From: Pseudomonadota bacterium
Lineage (GTDB): Bacteria; Pseudomonadota; Alphaproteobacteria; Acetobacterales; Acetobacteraceae
Direction of reading: 5' to 3'
NCBI GenBank assembly: GCA_021807975.1
Contig: JAKBCJ010000054.1
Coordinates: forward strand, 1-16,386
DNA length: 16,386 nt
Shown: positions 1-8,102 of the stretch, one piece after another
How the letters are laid out: every line of letters begins with the position of its first letter
Numbering within the stretch: position 1 is the first letter of the stretch
The notes under the pieces: model-generated
What the model was told of the DNA's origin: nothing
Databases searched by the model: none
The model's input: the letters and a program-made list of their open reading frames with translations, nothing else
Made by a program: the position numbers and the translations under genes

Positions 1-1364
1 CACTCAGTGGCAGTGCGGCCAGCACCGCCAGCAGCAACCCGGCAACTGGTTCCCGGCGGATCAATGCAATGGGCAGCAGAACCACGCAGGCCGCGACGCC
101 GCCCAGTGCGACCGCGATATGCAGGCGCGCCAGAAATGGCGGCACCGCCAACGTGCCCGCTTGCTGGCGAGCGCCGGCATAAGCTGCTGCCTCGCGGGCG
201 GGGAAGTCGCGGGCGATCCAGCGGGAAACCTGGGCCGGCCACGGTTTCAGCCCGTCGCCGCTGGCGAACCGGGTAAGCTGATCCGCGGTGTTGATCAGCG
301 CGGCACGGAATTCAGCGCCCGGGCCGGCATAGAGTGCGGCGCGGATGATGGCGTTCGCATCGGCCGATACCGCTTTCGCGCCGCCGGCAAGGTTCAACGG
401 GCTGGCGTCGGTCCACAGGAACTCATCCGACGACGCGGGGAATGTGTCGAGGAACGGGCACAGCCGCCAATGGGAAGCCGGACAGCCAGTTCGCAGCGCC
501 GCCATGCCGGGGCCATCATAGATCACGCGCGCCAGCAGGAAGACGTTGCCAAACGGGGAGACGGAGAAGCGTCCATGCGCGGCCAGGTTCATCGAACACA
601 TGGCAAGGATCGCCAGAACCGGCGCGGCGGCGAGGGCGAGCAGCCGGCCGCCCCGTCGGGACAAAGATCGCGCGGCAAGCCACAGGACCGCCATCAATCC
701 GAAGGCCAGCGGCAGGCTGGACTGCTGGCTCGCGATCATGAACGCCGCCAGCCCCGTCAGCGTCACCCGTTCGCGTGCCGACAGCCGTTCGGGGACCACG
801 GCCAGCAGGCAGATAATCAGCACCAGCAACGGGGTGAACACGTCCGGCATCAGTTCGGACACCGTCCAGGGCAGCCATGTGCCCACGGCCAGCAGGCCAA
901 CGCCGCCGATAAAGACCAGCGGCTTTCGGCCGGGAACCAGGGACCGGCAGACCAGACGCAGGATCCAGGCCGTCAGCAGCGCCTGCGCGATCACCACCGG
1001 CCAGGCAGTGACCGTCCAGTGCAGCGCCAGCATGAACAGCGAATAGAAGACCGGACGGTCCCACCCGGCATAGCGATGCACGGCCTGGGACAGATACGTT
1101 CCCGTATCGGCGAACACGATCGGATAGCGGTTCCACAGCGCCGGCCACAGCAACAACGCCGCGGCAGCCGGAACAGCAAGACCGACACCTACGGAAATGA
1201 CCGCTTCGATGGGGGCACGGCCGATGGGAGCCGTCATGGCGGGCACAGGTCCGCAATCCACGCCTTTGTCAGAACCACCATCGCCGACCGTCAACGGCGG
1301 GCTCGCGCCCGCCATGGCGATCAACGGCCGGGGACTGCCGTCGACGCCGCGAACAGATGTCCGG

Positions 1365-1381
<17 letters not shown>
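1..1381 (-). CDS. Polytopic membrane protein of the exopolysaccharide operon (C-terminus beyond window)
   Basis: The minus-strand frame is open from an ATG at 1381 to the window edge (460 codons, no stop), so the C-terminus is missing. Counting from 1381, hydrophobic spans lie near residues 60-80, 113-145, 155-172, 180-197, 205-235, 246-266, 420-441 and 445-460. A long soluble loop (about 267-418) carries several Cys residues. Before span 2 there is a loop with FADTGTYLSQA and then WDRPVFYS. Acidic residues in the first loop of a many-span protein are seen in GT-C type glycosyltransferases, but I do not recognise a named family. The position behind a Wzz/BY-kinase gene and galE suggests a role in making or exporting an extracellular polysaccharide. 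The start is uncertain: ATG 1381 overlaps the end of galE, while ATG 1237, just before the first span, is equally natural. Neither has a clear Shine-Dalgarno sequence. Confidence 0.75.
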
Positions 1382-2351
<970 letters not shown>

Positions 2352-2357
2352 CGAATA

Positions 2358-4622
2358 CTACCCCCGGAAATAAGCGCGGTAGCGGCGATGGTACACCCCC
2401 GCATCCGCATAACCGGAACGAAGATGCACGCGCGGATCGACCCTTGTCAGTACCGTTCCAATGACTTTCGCATGCGCATCGTTCAAAATCTCCAACGCCC
2501 GCAGCAGTGTTCGGGTCGGGGTAGAACGCCAGCGCACGCACAACAGCGTCGCGTCGGCCAGCGCGGCGGCGATGCGGGACTCGGTCATTGCTTCCACCGG
2601 GGGCGAGTCCAGCAGAATCAGGTCGAAGTGCTCGCGCGCTTCGGCCAGCAGTTGGCGCATCTCATCGGACAGGAACAGCGCCAGGACATCGGGGGCTGGC
2701 TTCCCGGCCGCGATGAACCTCATTCCCGTCACGGCGTCGTCCTGCAGCGCGTCGCGCCATTCCGCCGCACCGCGCAGCACGTCGGTCAGACCGGGTCCGT
2801 CATGACCGTCCAGCCGGTTGCGGAACGAAGCCTGCCGCACGTCACATTCGATCGCCAGCACACGCTCCCCGCCGAGCTGCGCCGACCGGCCCAGGGACAG
2901 CGCCAGCAGTGATTTACCCTCGGCCGGCCGGGCGGCGGCGATGGCGATGATCTGCGGATGGTCGATGTCGAGCGAGACACCGGCCCGAAGCGAGCGGATC
3001 TGTTCGGCAAATGCGGTCAGCGGCCGGCGGGCGGCGTAATCCTGGATGCGCACATGGCCCAGCGCACGTTTGCCGACCTCGGGGATCAGCGCCAGACAGG
3101 GCACGCCGGTCAATGCGCGCAATTCGTCGCCGCTGTGCAGCGTGGCGTCGGCCAGATGCAGCGCGTAGATCAGCACCAGTCCCAGAAAAACCGCGGCCGC
3201 GGCCGATGCCGCCATTGCTGGTACCATACGCGGCGATGTGGGCCGGTCTGGCGGAAGCGCCTGGGATATCTCGTGCGCTTCCGACGATTCGATGGCCGCC
3301 TGCCGGGTCGTCTGCTGAATCCGGTCCAGTACCGCCTGCAGTTGCCCACGTGTCGCGGCCAGATCGCGGTCCAGCGCGTTCAAGCCGATCTGCGCCCGGT
3401 CGGCCCTCTGTTCCGTCGCTTTGGCCTCCGTCAGCAGGCGTTGCAGGCTCACGACCCGTTCCGCCGCGGCGTGCTGGTCCGCATCGGTCGCGGCAACGAC
3501 CCGGGCGATTTCCGCCTTCAAGGCACGTTCGCCGTCGGCGTATTGCCGGGCCAGGCCCTGCACGTCCGGATAGGCGGGGCCGAACCGGCTGCGCTGCGCC
3601 TGCACCTGACCGGCCAGTTGTTCCAGTTGCGTACGCAACTGCACGACCGACGGCGCCACGGCAGCCTGCGCCTGCGCGCCTGCATTGCCGCGGGCAGCGT
3701 CCAGCCGGGCGCTCGCCGTTGCCAGTTCGATCTGGGCCTTGTTCAGGTCCTCGGTGAGGTTTGTGATCTGTTCGTTGCCGATGGCCGCGTGCATACCCTG
3801 GCTCATGCTGTGGCGGTCGCGATAAGCGGCGGCGGCCTCCTCGATCCGGTGCACCTCGGAGGTCAGTTCTGCCTTCTGGCTGTGCAGCAAATCGGTCGCC
3901 GCCTCGACCATCCGATGCTTCGCCGCGTACTGGTCCTTGATATAGGCGTCCATCGCGTTGTTCACCGCCGCCGCCGCGACCACCGGGCTTTCCGCCGTGA
4001 AGGTGACCTCCACGACGTGGGAGAAATGAACCGGTGCGGCATGCAACCGGTCGCGCACCAGAACCAGCGTCGCATTCCGCCCCGGGTCCAGCACTGGCCC
4101 GTACACCGGCTGCTCCGCCGGGGTATCGGTCTCCATGCCCAGCAGGCCCCGCAATCCGGCGGTCAGGCGGGTTAATCCAGAGGGTGGGCGCCGATCGGGG
4201 GCGAATTCGGGATCGTCGAACAGGGCGCCGCGTTGGGCGACGATCTCGGCGATGTGCAGGCTTTGCAGGATCTCCGCCTGGCTGGACATCATGCTTTCGG
4301 TGATCGGATCCTCGCGCAGGATGCTTTGCAATTCGCGCACATTGTAGCCGCCGGGATCGTAGATCAGCGATCCGGTGGCGGTATAAAGCGGCGGGATCTG
4401 GCGCAGCGTTAGCCAGGCACACAGCGGCACCAGGACCAGCACCGTCACGAACGTCGCACGCCGCTGCCAAAGCGCGGCCAAAAACCCGCTCAGGCTGTCC
4501 CGTGTCCGATCGGCAGGCTGCAACGGCATGCCTGGCCGAACGCCGGAGCCCGGAGGCGTCGCTATGCTGGCGGGCTTATCGAGCATCCGCTGTGGCCGGC
4601 CCTTTGCGCAAGACCGGGGCAC
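2358..4622 (-). CDS. Wzz/GumC-type polysaccharide co-polymerase fused to BY-kinase (Wzc/ExoP-like)
   Basis: A 754-residue inner-membrane protein that should control chain length and export of an extracellular polysaccharide. The order is: cytosolic tail, membrane span about 58-73, periplasmic Wzz domain, long alpha-helical hairpin rich in A/E/Q/R (about 235-445), proline-rich segment (457-468), second span about 467-488, then a cytosolic P-loop kinase. Kinase motifs are Walker A with PAEGKS (K570), Walker A' AIECDVR (588-595) and Walker B DLILLD (667-672). The first acid of Walker A' is Glu where Asp is usual. The C-terminus carries Y738, Y744, Y748 and Y751, the usual autophosphorylation cluster of bacterial tyrosine kinases. 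The start is either GTG 4622 (GAGG four bases upstream) or ATG 4586; neither is strong. It is the first gene of the operon with galE and the membrane protein. An AT-rich stretch at 4661-4682 upstream may hold the promoter. Confidence 0.92.
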   Translation of the reverse strand: MPRSCAKGRPQRMLDKPASIATPPGSGVRPGMPLQPADRTRDSLSGFLAALWQRRATFVTVLVLVPLCAWLTLRQIPPLYTATGSLIYDPGGYNVRELQSILREDPITESMMSSQAEILQSLHIAEIVAQRGALFDDPEFAPDRRPPSGLTRLTAGLRGLLGMETDTPAEQPVYGPVLDPGRNATLVLVRDRLHAAPVHFSHVVEVTFTAESPVVAAAAVNNAMDAYIKDQYAAKHRMVEAATDLLHSQKAELTSEVHRIEEAAAAYRDRHSMSQGMHAAIGNEQITNLTEDLNKAQIELATASARLDAARGNAGAQAQAAVAPSVVQLRTQLEQLAGQVQAQRSRFGPAYPDVQGLARQYADGERALKAEIARVVAATDADQHAAAERVVSLQRLLTEAKATEQRADRAQIGLNALDRDLAATRGQLQAVLDRIQQTTRQAAIESSEAHEISQALPPDRPTSPRMVPAMAASAAAAVFLGLVLIYALHLADATLHSGDELRALTGVPCLALIPEVGKRALGHVRIQDYAARRPLTAFAEQIRSLRAGVSLDIDHPQIIAIAAARPAEGKSLLALSLGRSAQLGGERVLAIECDVRQASFRNRLDGHDGPGLTDVLRGAAEWRDALQDDAVTGMRFIAAGKPAPDVLALFLSDEMRQLLAEAREHFDLILLDSPPVEAMTESRIAAALADATLLCVRWRSTPTRTLLRALEILNDAHAKVIGTVLTRVDPRVHLRSGYADAGVYHRRYRAYFRG

Positions 4623-4712
4623 TCGGCCTCGGCGGGTGAAGGTGAACGCCTTCGTAGGCCGGAAAACCTTAATAATGTCCTAACGCGCGGACGTTGCGGT
4701 GTGTTGCGGAAC

Positions 4713-4733
4713 AAAAAAGCCGCTTCGCCCGGC
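4713..4733 (-). terminator. Probable rho-independent terminator after the 53-aa gene
   Basis: Read on the minus strand, a GCCG stem, a 7-base loop GGCGAAG and the matching CGGC are followed directly by six T. It lies 12 bases past the stop of the 53-aa gene and would separate it from the exopolysaccharide operon. The 4-bp stem is short, though further GC pairing upstream is possible. Confidence 0.4.
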
Positions 4734-4744
4734 GCCGGCCAAGC

Positions 4745-4906
4745 CTATCGCGCCGTATCGGGCTTTTCCCTGGCTTCCTCCCGCTTGCGCGTCTGTTCCT
4801 TGCGCCGCAACAGGTTCGCCCGCAGCGCCGCGGCCTCGCGGGCCAGCGCGTCCGGGCTGCGAACCGGCGCGGCCGGCGGCTTCGGTGCTTTATCTTGCGG
4901 CGGCAT
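4745..4906 (-). CDS. 53-aa charged, helix-forming small protein of unknown function
   Basis: I chose ATG 4906 because GAGGAAGAC precedes it directly, giving a good Shine-Dalgarno. A longer form from GTG 4942 (65 aa) has no such site. The protein has a proline/alanine/lysine-rich start (PPQDKAPKPPAAP), then one long amphipathic helix rich in Ala, Arg and Glu (DALAREAAALRANLLRRKEQ and on to the end). There is no signal peptide or membrane span. It is highly charged and could be a small coiled-coil or nucleic-acid-associated protein, but I do not recognise a family. It sits alone on the minus strand, divergent from the entericidin gene about 200 bases away, and appears to have its own terminator. 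A chance ORF is possible. The ribosome site and the start/terminator layout favour a real gene. Confidence 0.55.
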   Translation of the reverse strand: MPPQDKAPKPPAAPVRSPDALAREAAALRANLLRRKEQTRKREEAREKPDTAR

Positions 4907-5043
4907 GTCTTCCTCGGCCGGTGATGCGTCGGGCGCCGACACAATCGCATCGGTGGAGGCAACGCAAGGGACGAAACGCGGACGATATTACCTGCGCTCA
5001 AGTTGGCGTGAAATCAACAGCCCATGATGGGATGACCGCCCGG

Positions 5044-5070
5044 GTTGTGCCGGCTGGCCGGCGGGACAAC
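5044..5070 (+). promoter_or_regulatory. Hairpin in the likely 5' untranslated region of the entericidin gene
   Basis: Outer arms GTTGT (5044-5048) and ACAAC (5066-5070) enclose GCCGGC (5049-5054), TG and GCCGGC (5057-5062), with a 3-base GGG bulge on the right side. It ends 37 bases before the entericidin ATG and has no T-run. It could stabilise the mRNA or act in attenuation. This is a structure prediction by eye; no known riboregulator is recognised. Confidence 0.3.
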
Positions 5071-5107
5071 GTGATCTGGCGTATGAAGCCAACCAAAAGG
5101 ACACGTC

Positions 5108-5269
5108 ATGCGTACGAAAGCACGGATTTGGGTCGCCCTGGCAGTGTTGGCCGCCTCCGCCCCGCTGTTGAGCGCCTGTTACACCACCCAAGGCGCGGGC
5201 GAGGATCTGAGCGCGGCGGGCAAGGAGATATCGGGAACCTCTCAAAAGCATACCGACTACAAACCCTGA
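5108..5269 (+). CDS. Entericidin-family small lipoprotein
   Basis: A 53-residue protein with a lipoprotein signal peptide: MRTK, a hydrophobic stretch, then the lipobox LLSAC with the lipidated cysteine at residue 24. The mature part, CYTTQGAGEDLSAAGKEISG, matches the entericidin A/B pattern (Cys, a G-x-G-x-D-like turn, then a short amphipathic helix with Gly). In enterics these form a toxin/antidote pair linked to stationary-phase lysis. In alphaproteobacteria they usually occur singly and their role is unclear. The start ATG 5108 is preceded by AAGGA at 5097-5101, good spacing. It is followed 69 bases later by a DUF3309 gene on the same strand, and the two may form one transcript. Only one entericidin copy is visible, so an antidote partner is not in this window. 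Confidence 0.85.
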   Translation: MRTKARIWVALAVLAASAPLLSACYTTQGAGEDLSAAGKEISGTSQKHTDYKP

Positions 5270-5338
5270 CCGCGTTCAGCGTGCTGGTCTCGGGCGCTTT
5301 GTCCCCGCGGCCCCGAATAAACGTCAAGGGATCTACTC

Positions 5339-5491
5339 ATGCGCTTGATTTTGCTGATCGTTGTGATCGTGCTGCTGTTGGGCGCCTTGCCGACTTGGCC
5401 CTACAGTGTGGGGTGGGGTTACTACCCTAGTGGCGGACTGGGTCTGGTCCTGCTGGTGATCATCATCTTGCTGGTTTTGGGACGCATATAG
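5339..5491 (+). CDS. DUF3309 small membrane protein
   Basis: A 50-residue, extremely hydrophobic protein. It has two membrane-spanning stretches (residues 2-17 and 34-48) around the conserved loop LPTWPYSVGWGYYPSGGLGL, and ends in LVLGRI. This W-PYS-WGY-PSG-LGL pattern is the signature of DUF3309, common in alpha- and betaproteobacteria and of unknown function. The ATG at 5339 has AAGGG eight bases upstream. The gene follows the entericidin gene on the same strand. Both are small envelope proteins, suggesting a shared envelope or stress role, but the sequence itself gives no functional proof. Confidence 0.85.
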   Translation: MRLILLIVVIVLLLGALPTWPYSVGWGYYPSGGLGLVLLVIIILLVLGRI

Positions 5492-5506
5492 CACGCCGCA
5501 CGGCCA

Positions 5507-5542
5507 GCGCGGATTGGCCATTGGCCATTGGCCTTTCCGCGC
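5507..5542. terminator. Hairpin with ATTGGCC triplicate between convergent genes (possible bidirectional terminator)
   Basis: Arms GCGCGG (5507-5512) and CCGCGC (5537-5542) pair perfectly. The 24 bases between them contain three perfect tandem copies of ATTGGCC (5513-5519, 5520-5526, 5527-5533), whose GGCC cores can also pair. It lies between the stop of the DUF3309 gene (plus) and the stop of the MetE-like gene (minus), where a shared terminator would be expected. There is no clear T-run on either side. Confidence 0.4.
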
Positions 5543-5562
5543 CGCCGTATCGTCTTCCGCGG

Positions 5563-6681
5563 CTAAACGCCGCCCCAGACCTCGCGCGCGACCTCCACGC
5601 ACCGCGAGAGCTTCGCCCACTGCTGGTCCTCGGTCAGCGTGTTGCCTTCTTCGGTGGACGCGAACCCGCACTGCGGCGACAGCGCCAGTTGCTCCAGCGG
5701 CAGGAACTTCGCCGCCTCGTCGATACGCCGCTTCAGCGTGTCCTTGCTTTCCAGTTCGCCGGTCTTGCTGGTCATGATGCCCAGGACGACCATCTTCTTG
5801 CCGCGCGGAACGAAGCGCAGCGGCTCAAACCCGCCAGCCCGGTCGGTGTCGTATTCCATGAAGTAGGCGTCGGAGTTGATCTGGTTGAACAGCACCTCGG
5901 CGACCGGTTCGTAGCCGCCGGAGGCGACCCAGGTGGAGCGGAAGTTGCCGCGGCAGAGGTGCATCGAAATCACCATGCCGTCCGGCTTGCCGGCAATCGC
6001 CTGGTTCAGCATGCCGGCATAGATGGTCAGCAGATTGTCCACATGCTCGCCACGGGCTTTCAGCATCGCGATCTGTTCGGGATCGCACAGATAGGCGATG
6101 TTGACCTCGTCCAGTTGCAGGTACCGGCAGCCAGCCTGTCCGAATGCGGCGACGGCTTTGTTATACGCGGCGCCCAGATCGGCGAAGAACGGTTCCATCG
6201 CCGGGTAGCTGGTCTGGTCGATCGCCTCCCGCCCGCCGCGGAAATGCACCACCGAGGGCGACGGGATGGTTTGCTTCGGCACCGCCGTCTTCACGTGGCC
6301 GGCCAGGAACTGGAAATGGTCGATCATCGTCGGCTTCGACCAGCCGATCTTGCCGTTGACGCGCAGCTTGTGCCCCAGCGGAACACTGCCGTGGAACTGG
6401 ATCTTCTGTTCGGGTTCATAGACCTCCACGCCGTCCAGTCCGGCCACGAAATCGTAATGCCAATAGGCGCGGCGGTATTCGCCGTCGGTTGCCGCGCGCA
6501 GGCCGATGTCTTCCTGTTTGGCGATGGCGGCGGCGATGCACTGGTCCTCGACGGCCTTCAAGGCATCATGAGGCAGTTGGCCGGCTTTCCACCTGGCACG
6601 CGCCTCCTGCAATACCTTCGGGCGCAACAGACTGCCGACATGGTCGGCTCGGAAGGGCGGTTCGGTGCGAGCGGTCGTCAT
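5563..6681 (-). CDS. MetE-like cobalamin-independent methionine synthase family methyltransferase (half-length)
   Basis: A 372-residue protein matching the catalytic C-terminal half of MetE, which is about 750 residues in full. It is of the short YxjG/YxjH type. Likely zinc ligands are H241 and C243 in SMHLCRGN, E276 in MEYD and C338 in SPQCGFAS. QLDE (189-192) supplies the conserved acidic residues of the thiol site. ADHVGSLLRP near the N-terminus (12-21) is typical of this subgroup. It should transfer a methyl group to a thiol such as homocysteine. Lacking the MetE N-terminal half, its methyl donor may not be polyglutamylated methyltetrahydrofolate. The start ATG 6681 has AGGAGA at good distance. 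The gene begins 14 bases after the stop of the alpha/beta hydrolase gene, so the two are co-transcribed. Confidence 0.88.
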   Translation of the reverse strand: MTTARTEPPFRADHVGSLLRPKVLQEARARWKAGQLPHDALKAVEDQCIAAAIAKQEDIGLRAATDGEYRRAYWHYDFVAGLDGVEVYEPEQKIQFHGSVPLGHKLRVNGKIGWSKPTMIDHFQFLAGHVKTAVPKQTIPSPSVVHFRGGREAIDQTSYPAMEPFFADLGAAYNKAVAAFGQAGCRYLQLDEVNIAYLCDPEQIAMLKARGEHVDNLLTIYAGMLNQAIAGKPDGMVISMHLCRGNFRSTWVASGGYEPVAEVLFNQINSDAYFMEYDTDRAGGFEPLRFVPRGKKMVVLGIMTSKTGELESKDTLKRRIDEAAKFLPLEQLALSPQCGFASTEEGNTLTEDQQWAKLSRCVEVAREVWGGV

Positions 6682-6695
6682 TTGGGCGTCTCCTG

Positions 6696-7487
6696 TTATA
6701 AGCCGCGGGTCCAGTCGCGTACCGCGCGGACGACGGCAAGGGGCTGTTCAGGGATCAGCGCGTGGCTGGCATCGGGGATCACAACGACGGTGACGCGATC
6801 CGCCCCCAGATCCTGCACGATGCCCATGCGGGTGTGCGGAGGACGCCACGGGTCCAGGTCGGCCTGCAGGTCCAGCACCGGGGCTCTGCCGGCGGTCCAC
6901 CAATCCTGCTGCTCGGTCGCCGCACTGGCGGCGCGCTGGCTTTTGGACGCCCCGGGATGCCAGTTGCCCAGCCAGGAGGACGGATCGTGCCCGGGGGCGA
7001 AGAACGCGGCTTGCAGGGCCGCAATCCGTTCGGCGTCGGGCAGGGACGTGTCGATGCACTTGGCCAGATGGTCCCGCAAGCCGGGCGGCGAGGCCTTGGC
7101 GGCAGCGGCGGCCAGGATAACCCCGCCCACCAAATGCGGGTGGTCGGCCGCGACACAGCGCCCTATCCATTGCCCGAAAGCGTGGCCGAGGACGAACGCC
7201 GGACCATCGGCCACCCGTTCGATCACCGCCGCGACGTCGCTTGCGTAATCGTGCAAAGTCAGCCCGTCCAGCGGCCCGGTACTGCCGCACATGCCGCGCG
7301 GCTGGGGCCGGATGACGCGGAAGCCCTCGGCGGCGAACATCCCGGCGATTTCGTCGAAATCTTCAGAATCGCGGGAGGAAGATGGCAACAGCACCAGCGC
7401 ATCTCCCGCGCCGGAGTCTGGTTCATCCAGGATTGTGTCAATCGACACATCCCCGTAGGCGACGCAGAACCGTCGGCGTTGGGTCAT
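6696..7487 (-). CDS. Alpha/beta hydrolase-fold protein with Ala at the nucleophile position
   Basis: I chose ATG 7487 (263 aa), with GGAA about 6 bases upstream. A longer reading from 7610 adds 41 residues that do not look like protein. The fold is clear: LVLLPSSSRDS (oxyanion strand-loop, 31-41), RVIRPQPRGMCGST, then the elbow GHAFG at 101-105, and later LQADLDPWRPP (acid D210 or D212) and PDASHALIPEQP (H242). The elbow motif is normally G-x-S-x-G. Here the central residue is Ala103, encoded by GCT, while the acid and histidine remain. The protein may therefore be catalytically inactive, use another mechanism or act by binding. My recollection is that an Ala in this motif recurs in some alphaproteobacterial relatives, so it may be a subfamily trait rather than a recent mutation. 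It is the first gene of a pair with the MetE-like gene. Confidence 0.85.
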   Translation of the reverse strand: MTQRRRFCVAYGDVSIDTILDEPDSGAGDALVLLPSSSRDSEDFDEIAGMFAAEGFRVIRPQPRGMCGSTGPLDGLTLHDYASDVAAVIERVADGPAFVLGHAFGQWIGRCVAADHPHLVGGVILAAAAAKASPPGLRDHLAKCIDTSLPDAERIAALQAAFFAPGHDPSSWLGNWHPGASKSQRAASAATEQQDWWTAGRAPVLDLQADLDPWRPPHTRMGIVQDLGADRVTVVVIPDASHALIPEQPLAVVRAVRDWTRGL

Positions 7488-7616
7488 CTGTTTTCCACCC
7501 CACGTGTTTGAAGGGCAGTCTAGACCCCGGCGTTGCTGGACGGAACCCGGGCTGGACATTCCGTCGTGCCGTTCGTCCCGGCAGCGAGCCTGACGACGGG
7601 CGTTTAGCAACTGTTC

Positions 7617-8102
7617 CTAATTCAGCCGCCGCAGCGCCGCGAAGGGGTGTGGTTCGGGATCTTCCTCTATCTCCGGCATCTCCATCCCTGGCATTCTGGG
7701 ATACGGGTCCAAAGCGAGTCCGAGTTGTTCCGCTGCCGCTTCTCCCAGGTCGATCATATTGCCCTCGAACGGGATTTCATCGTCCGATTCGGGATCGACG
7801 TCTTCGGACTCCTCCCCGGCGGGCACGAAGCGGACCTGAAACACGTCCTCGATCGCGGCATCGAACTCTTCCAGGCTTACGACGCAAATCTGGGTGACAG
7901 TAGCGCGCAGCACACCGCGCGCCAGCACCTTGTCGCGACCTTCCCGGATCAAATGGAACACGCATGACAGTGTCAGCACCGCCGGAAGGTTCATGCGTTC
8001 GGCCAGTGCCGTGCGTTCCGCCGGTTTGGCCTCTACCGTCATATCCAGTCCCAAGGTTCCGATCCGGTCCAGCGACAGCGGACGGTGAAATTCCGGTGTC
8101 AT
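7617..8102 (-). CDS. DUF177 (YceD) family protein
   Basis: A 161-residue acidic protein of the DUF177/YceD family. Recognisable parts are PLSLDRIGTLGLDMTVEAKP near the start and the core GVLRATVTQICVVSLEEFDA with its conserved Cys. A very acidic stretch (EESEDVDPESDDEIPFEG) and the usual C-terminal PHPFAALRRL follow. In other bacteria YceD sits beside ribosomal and fatty-acid genes and has been linked to 23S rRNA maturation; its exact biochemical role is not settled. The ATG at 8102 overlaps the stop of the chaperone gene in an ATGA, indicating translational coupling. In many alphaproteobacteria plsX and fabH follow; here a hydrolase gene follows instead after about 130 bases with no recognised feature. 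Confidence 0.85.
   Translation of the reverse strand: MTPEFHRPLSLDRIGTLGLDMTVEAKPAERTALAERMNLPAVLTLSCVFHLIREGRDKVLARGVLRATVTQICVVSLEEFDAAIEDVFQVRFVPAGEESEDVDPESDDEIPFEGNMIDLGEAAAEQLGLALDPYPRMPGMEMPEIEEDPEPHPFAALRRLN

Noticed and set aside
516..1256. A 246-codon minus-strand open frame
   Set aside because: It is out of frame with the protein that shows clean membrane spans; its product is Arg/Gly-rich and unlike any family.
5521..7248. A 575-codon plus-strand open frame opposite the MetE-like and hydrolase genes
   Set aside because: It is a mirror of well-recognised minus-strand genes and has no domain signature.
7488..7610. An N-terminal extension of the alpha/beta hydrolase from 7610
   Set aside because: The added residues are Arg/Cys-rich without conservation features, and the ATG at 7487 has its own ribosome site.
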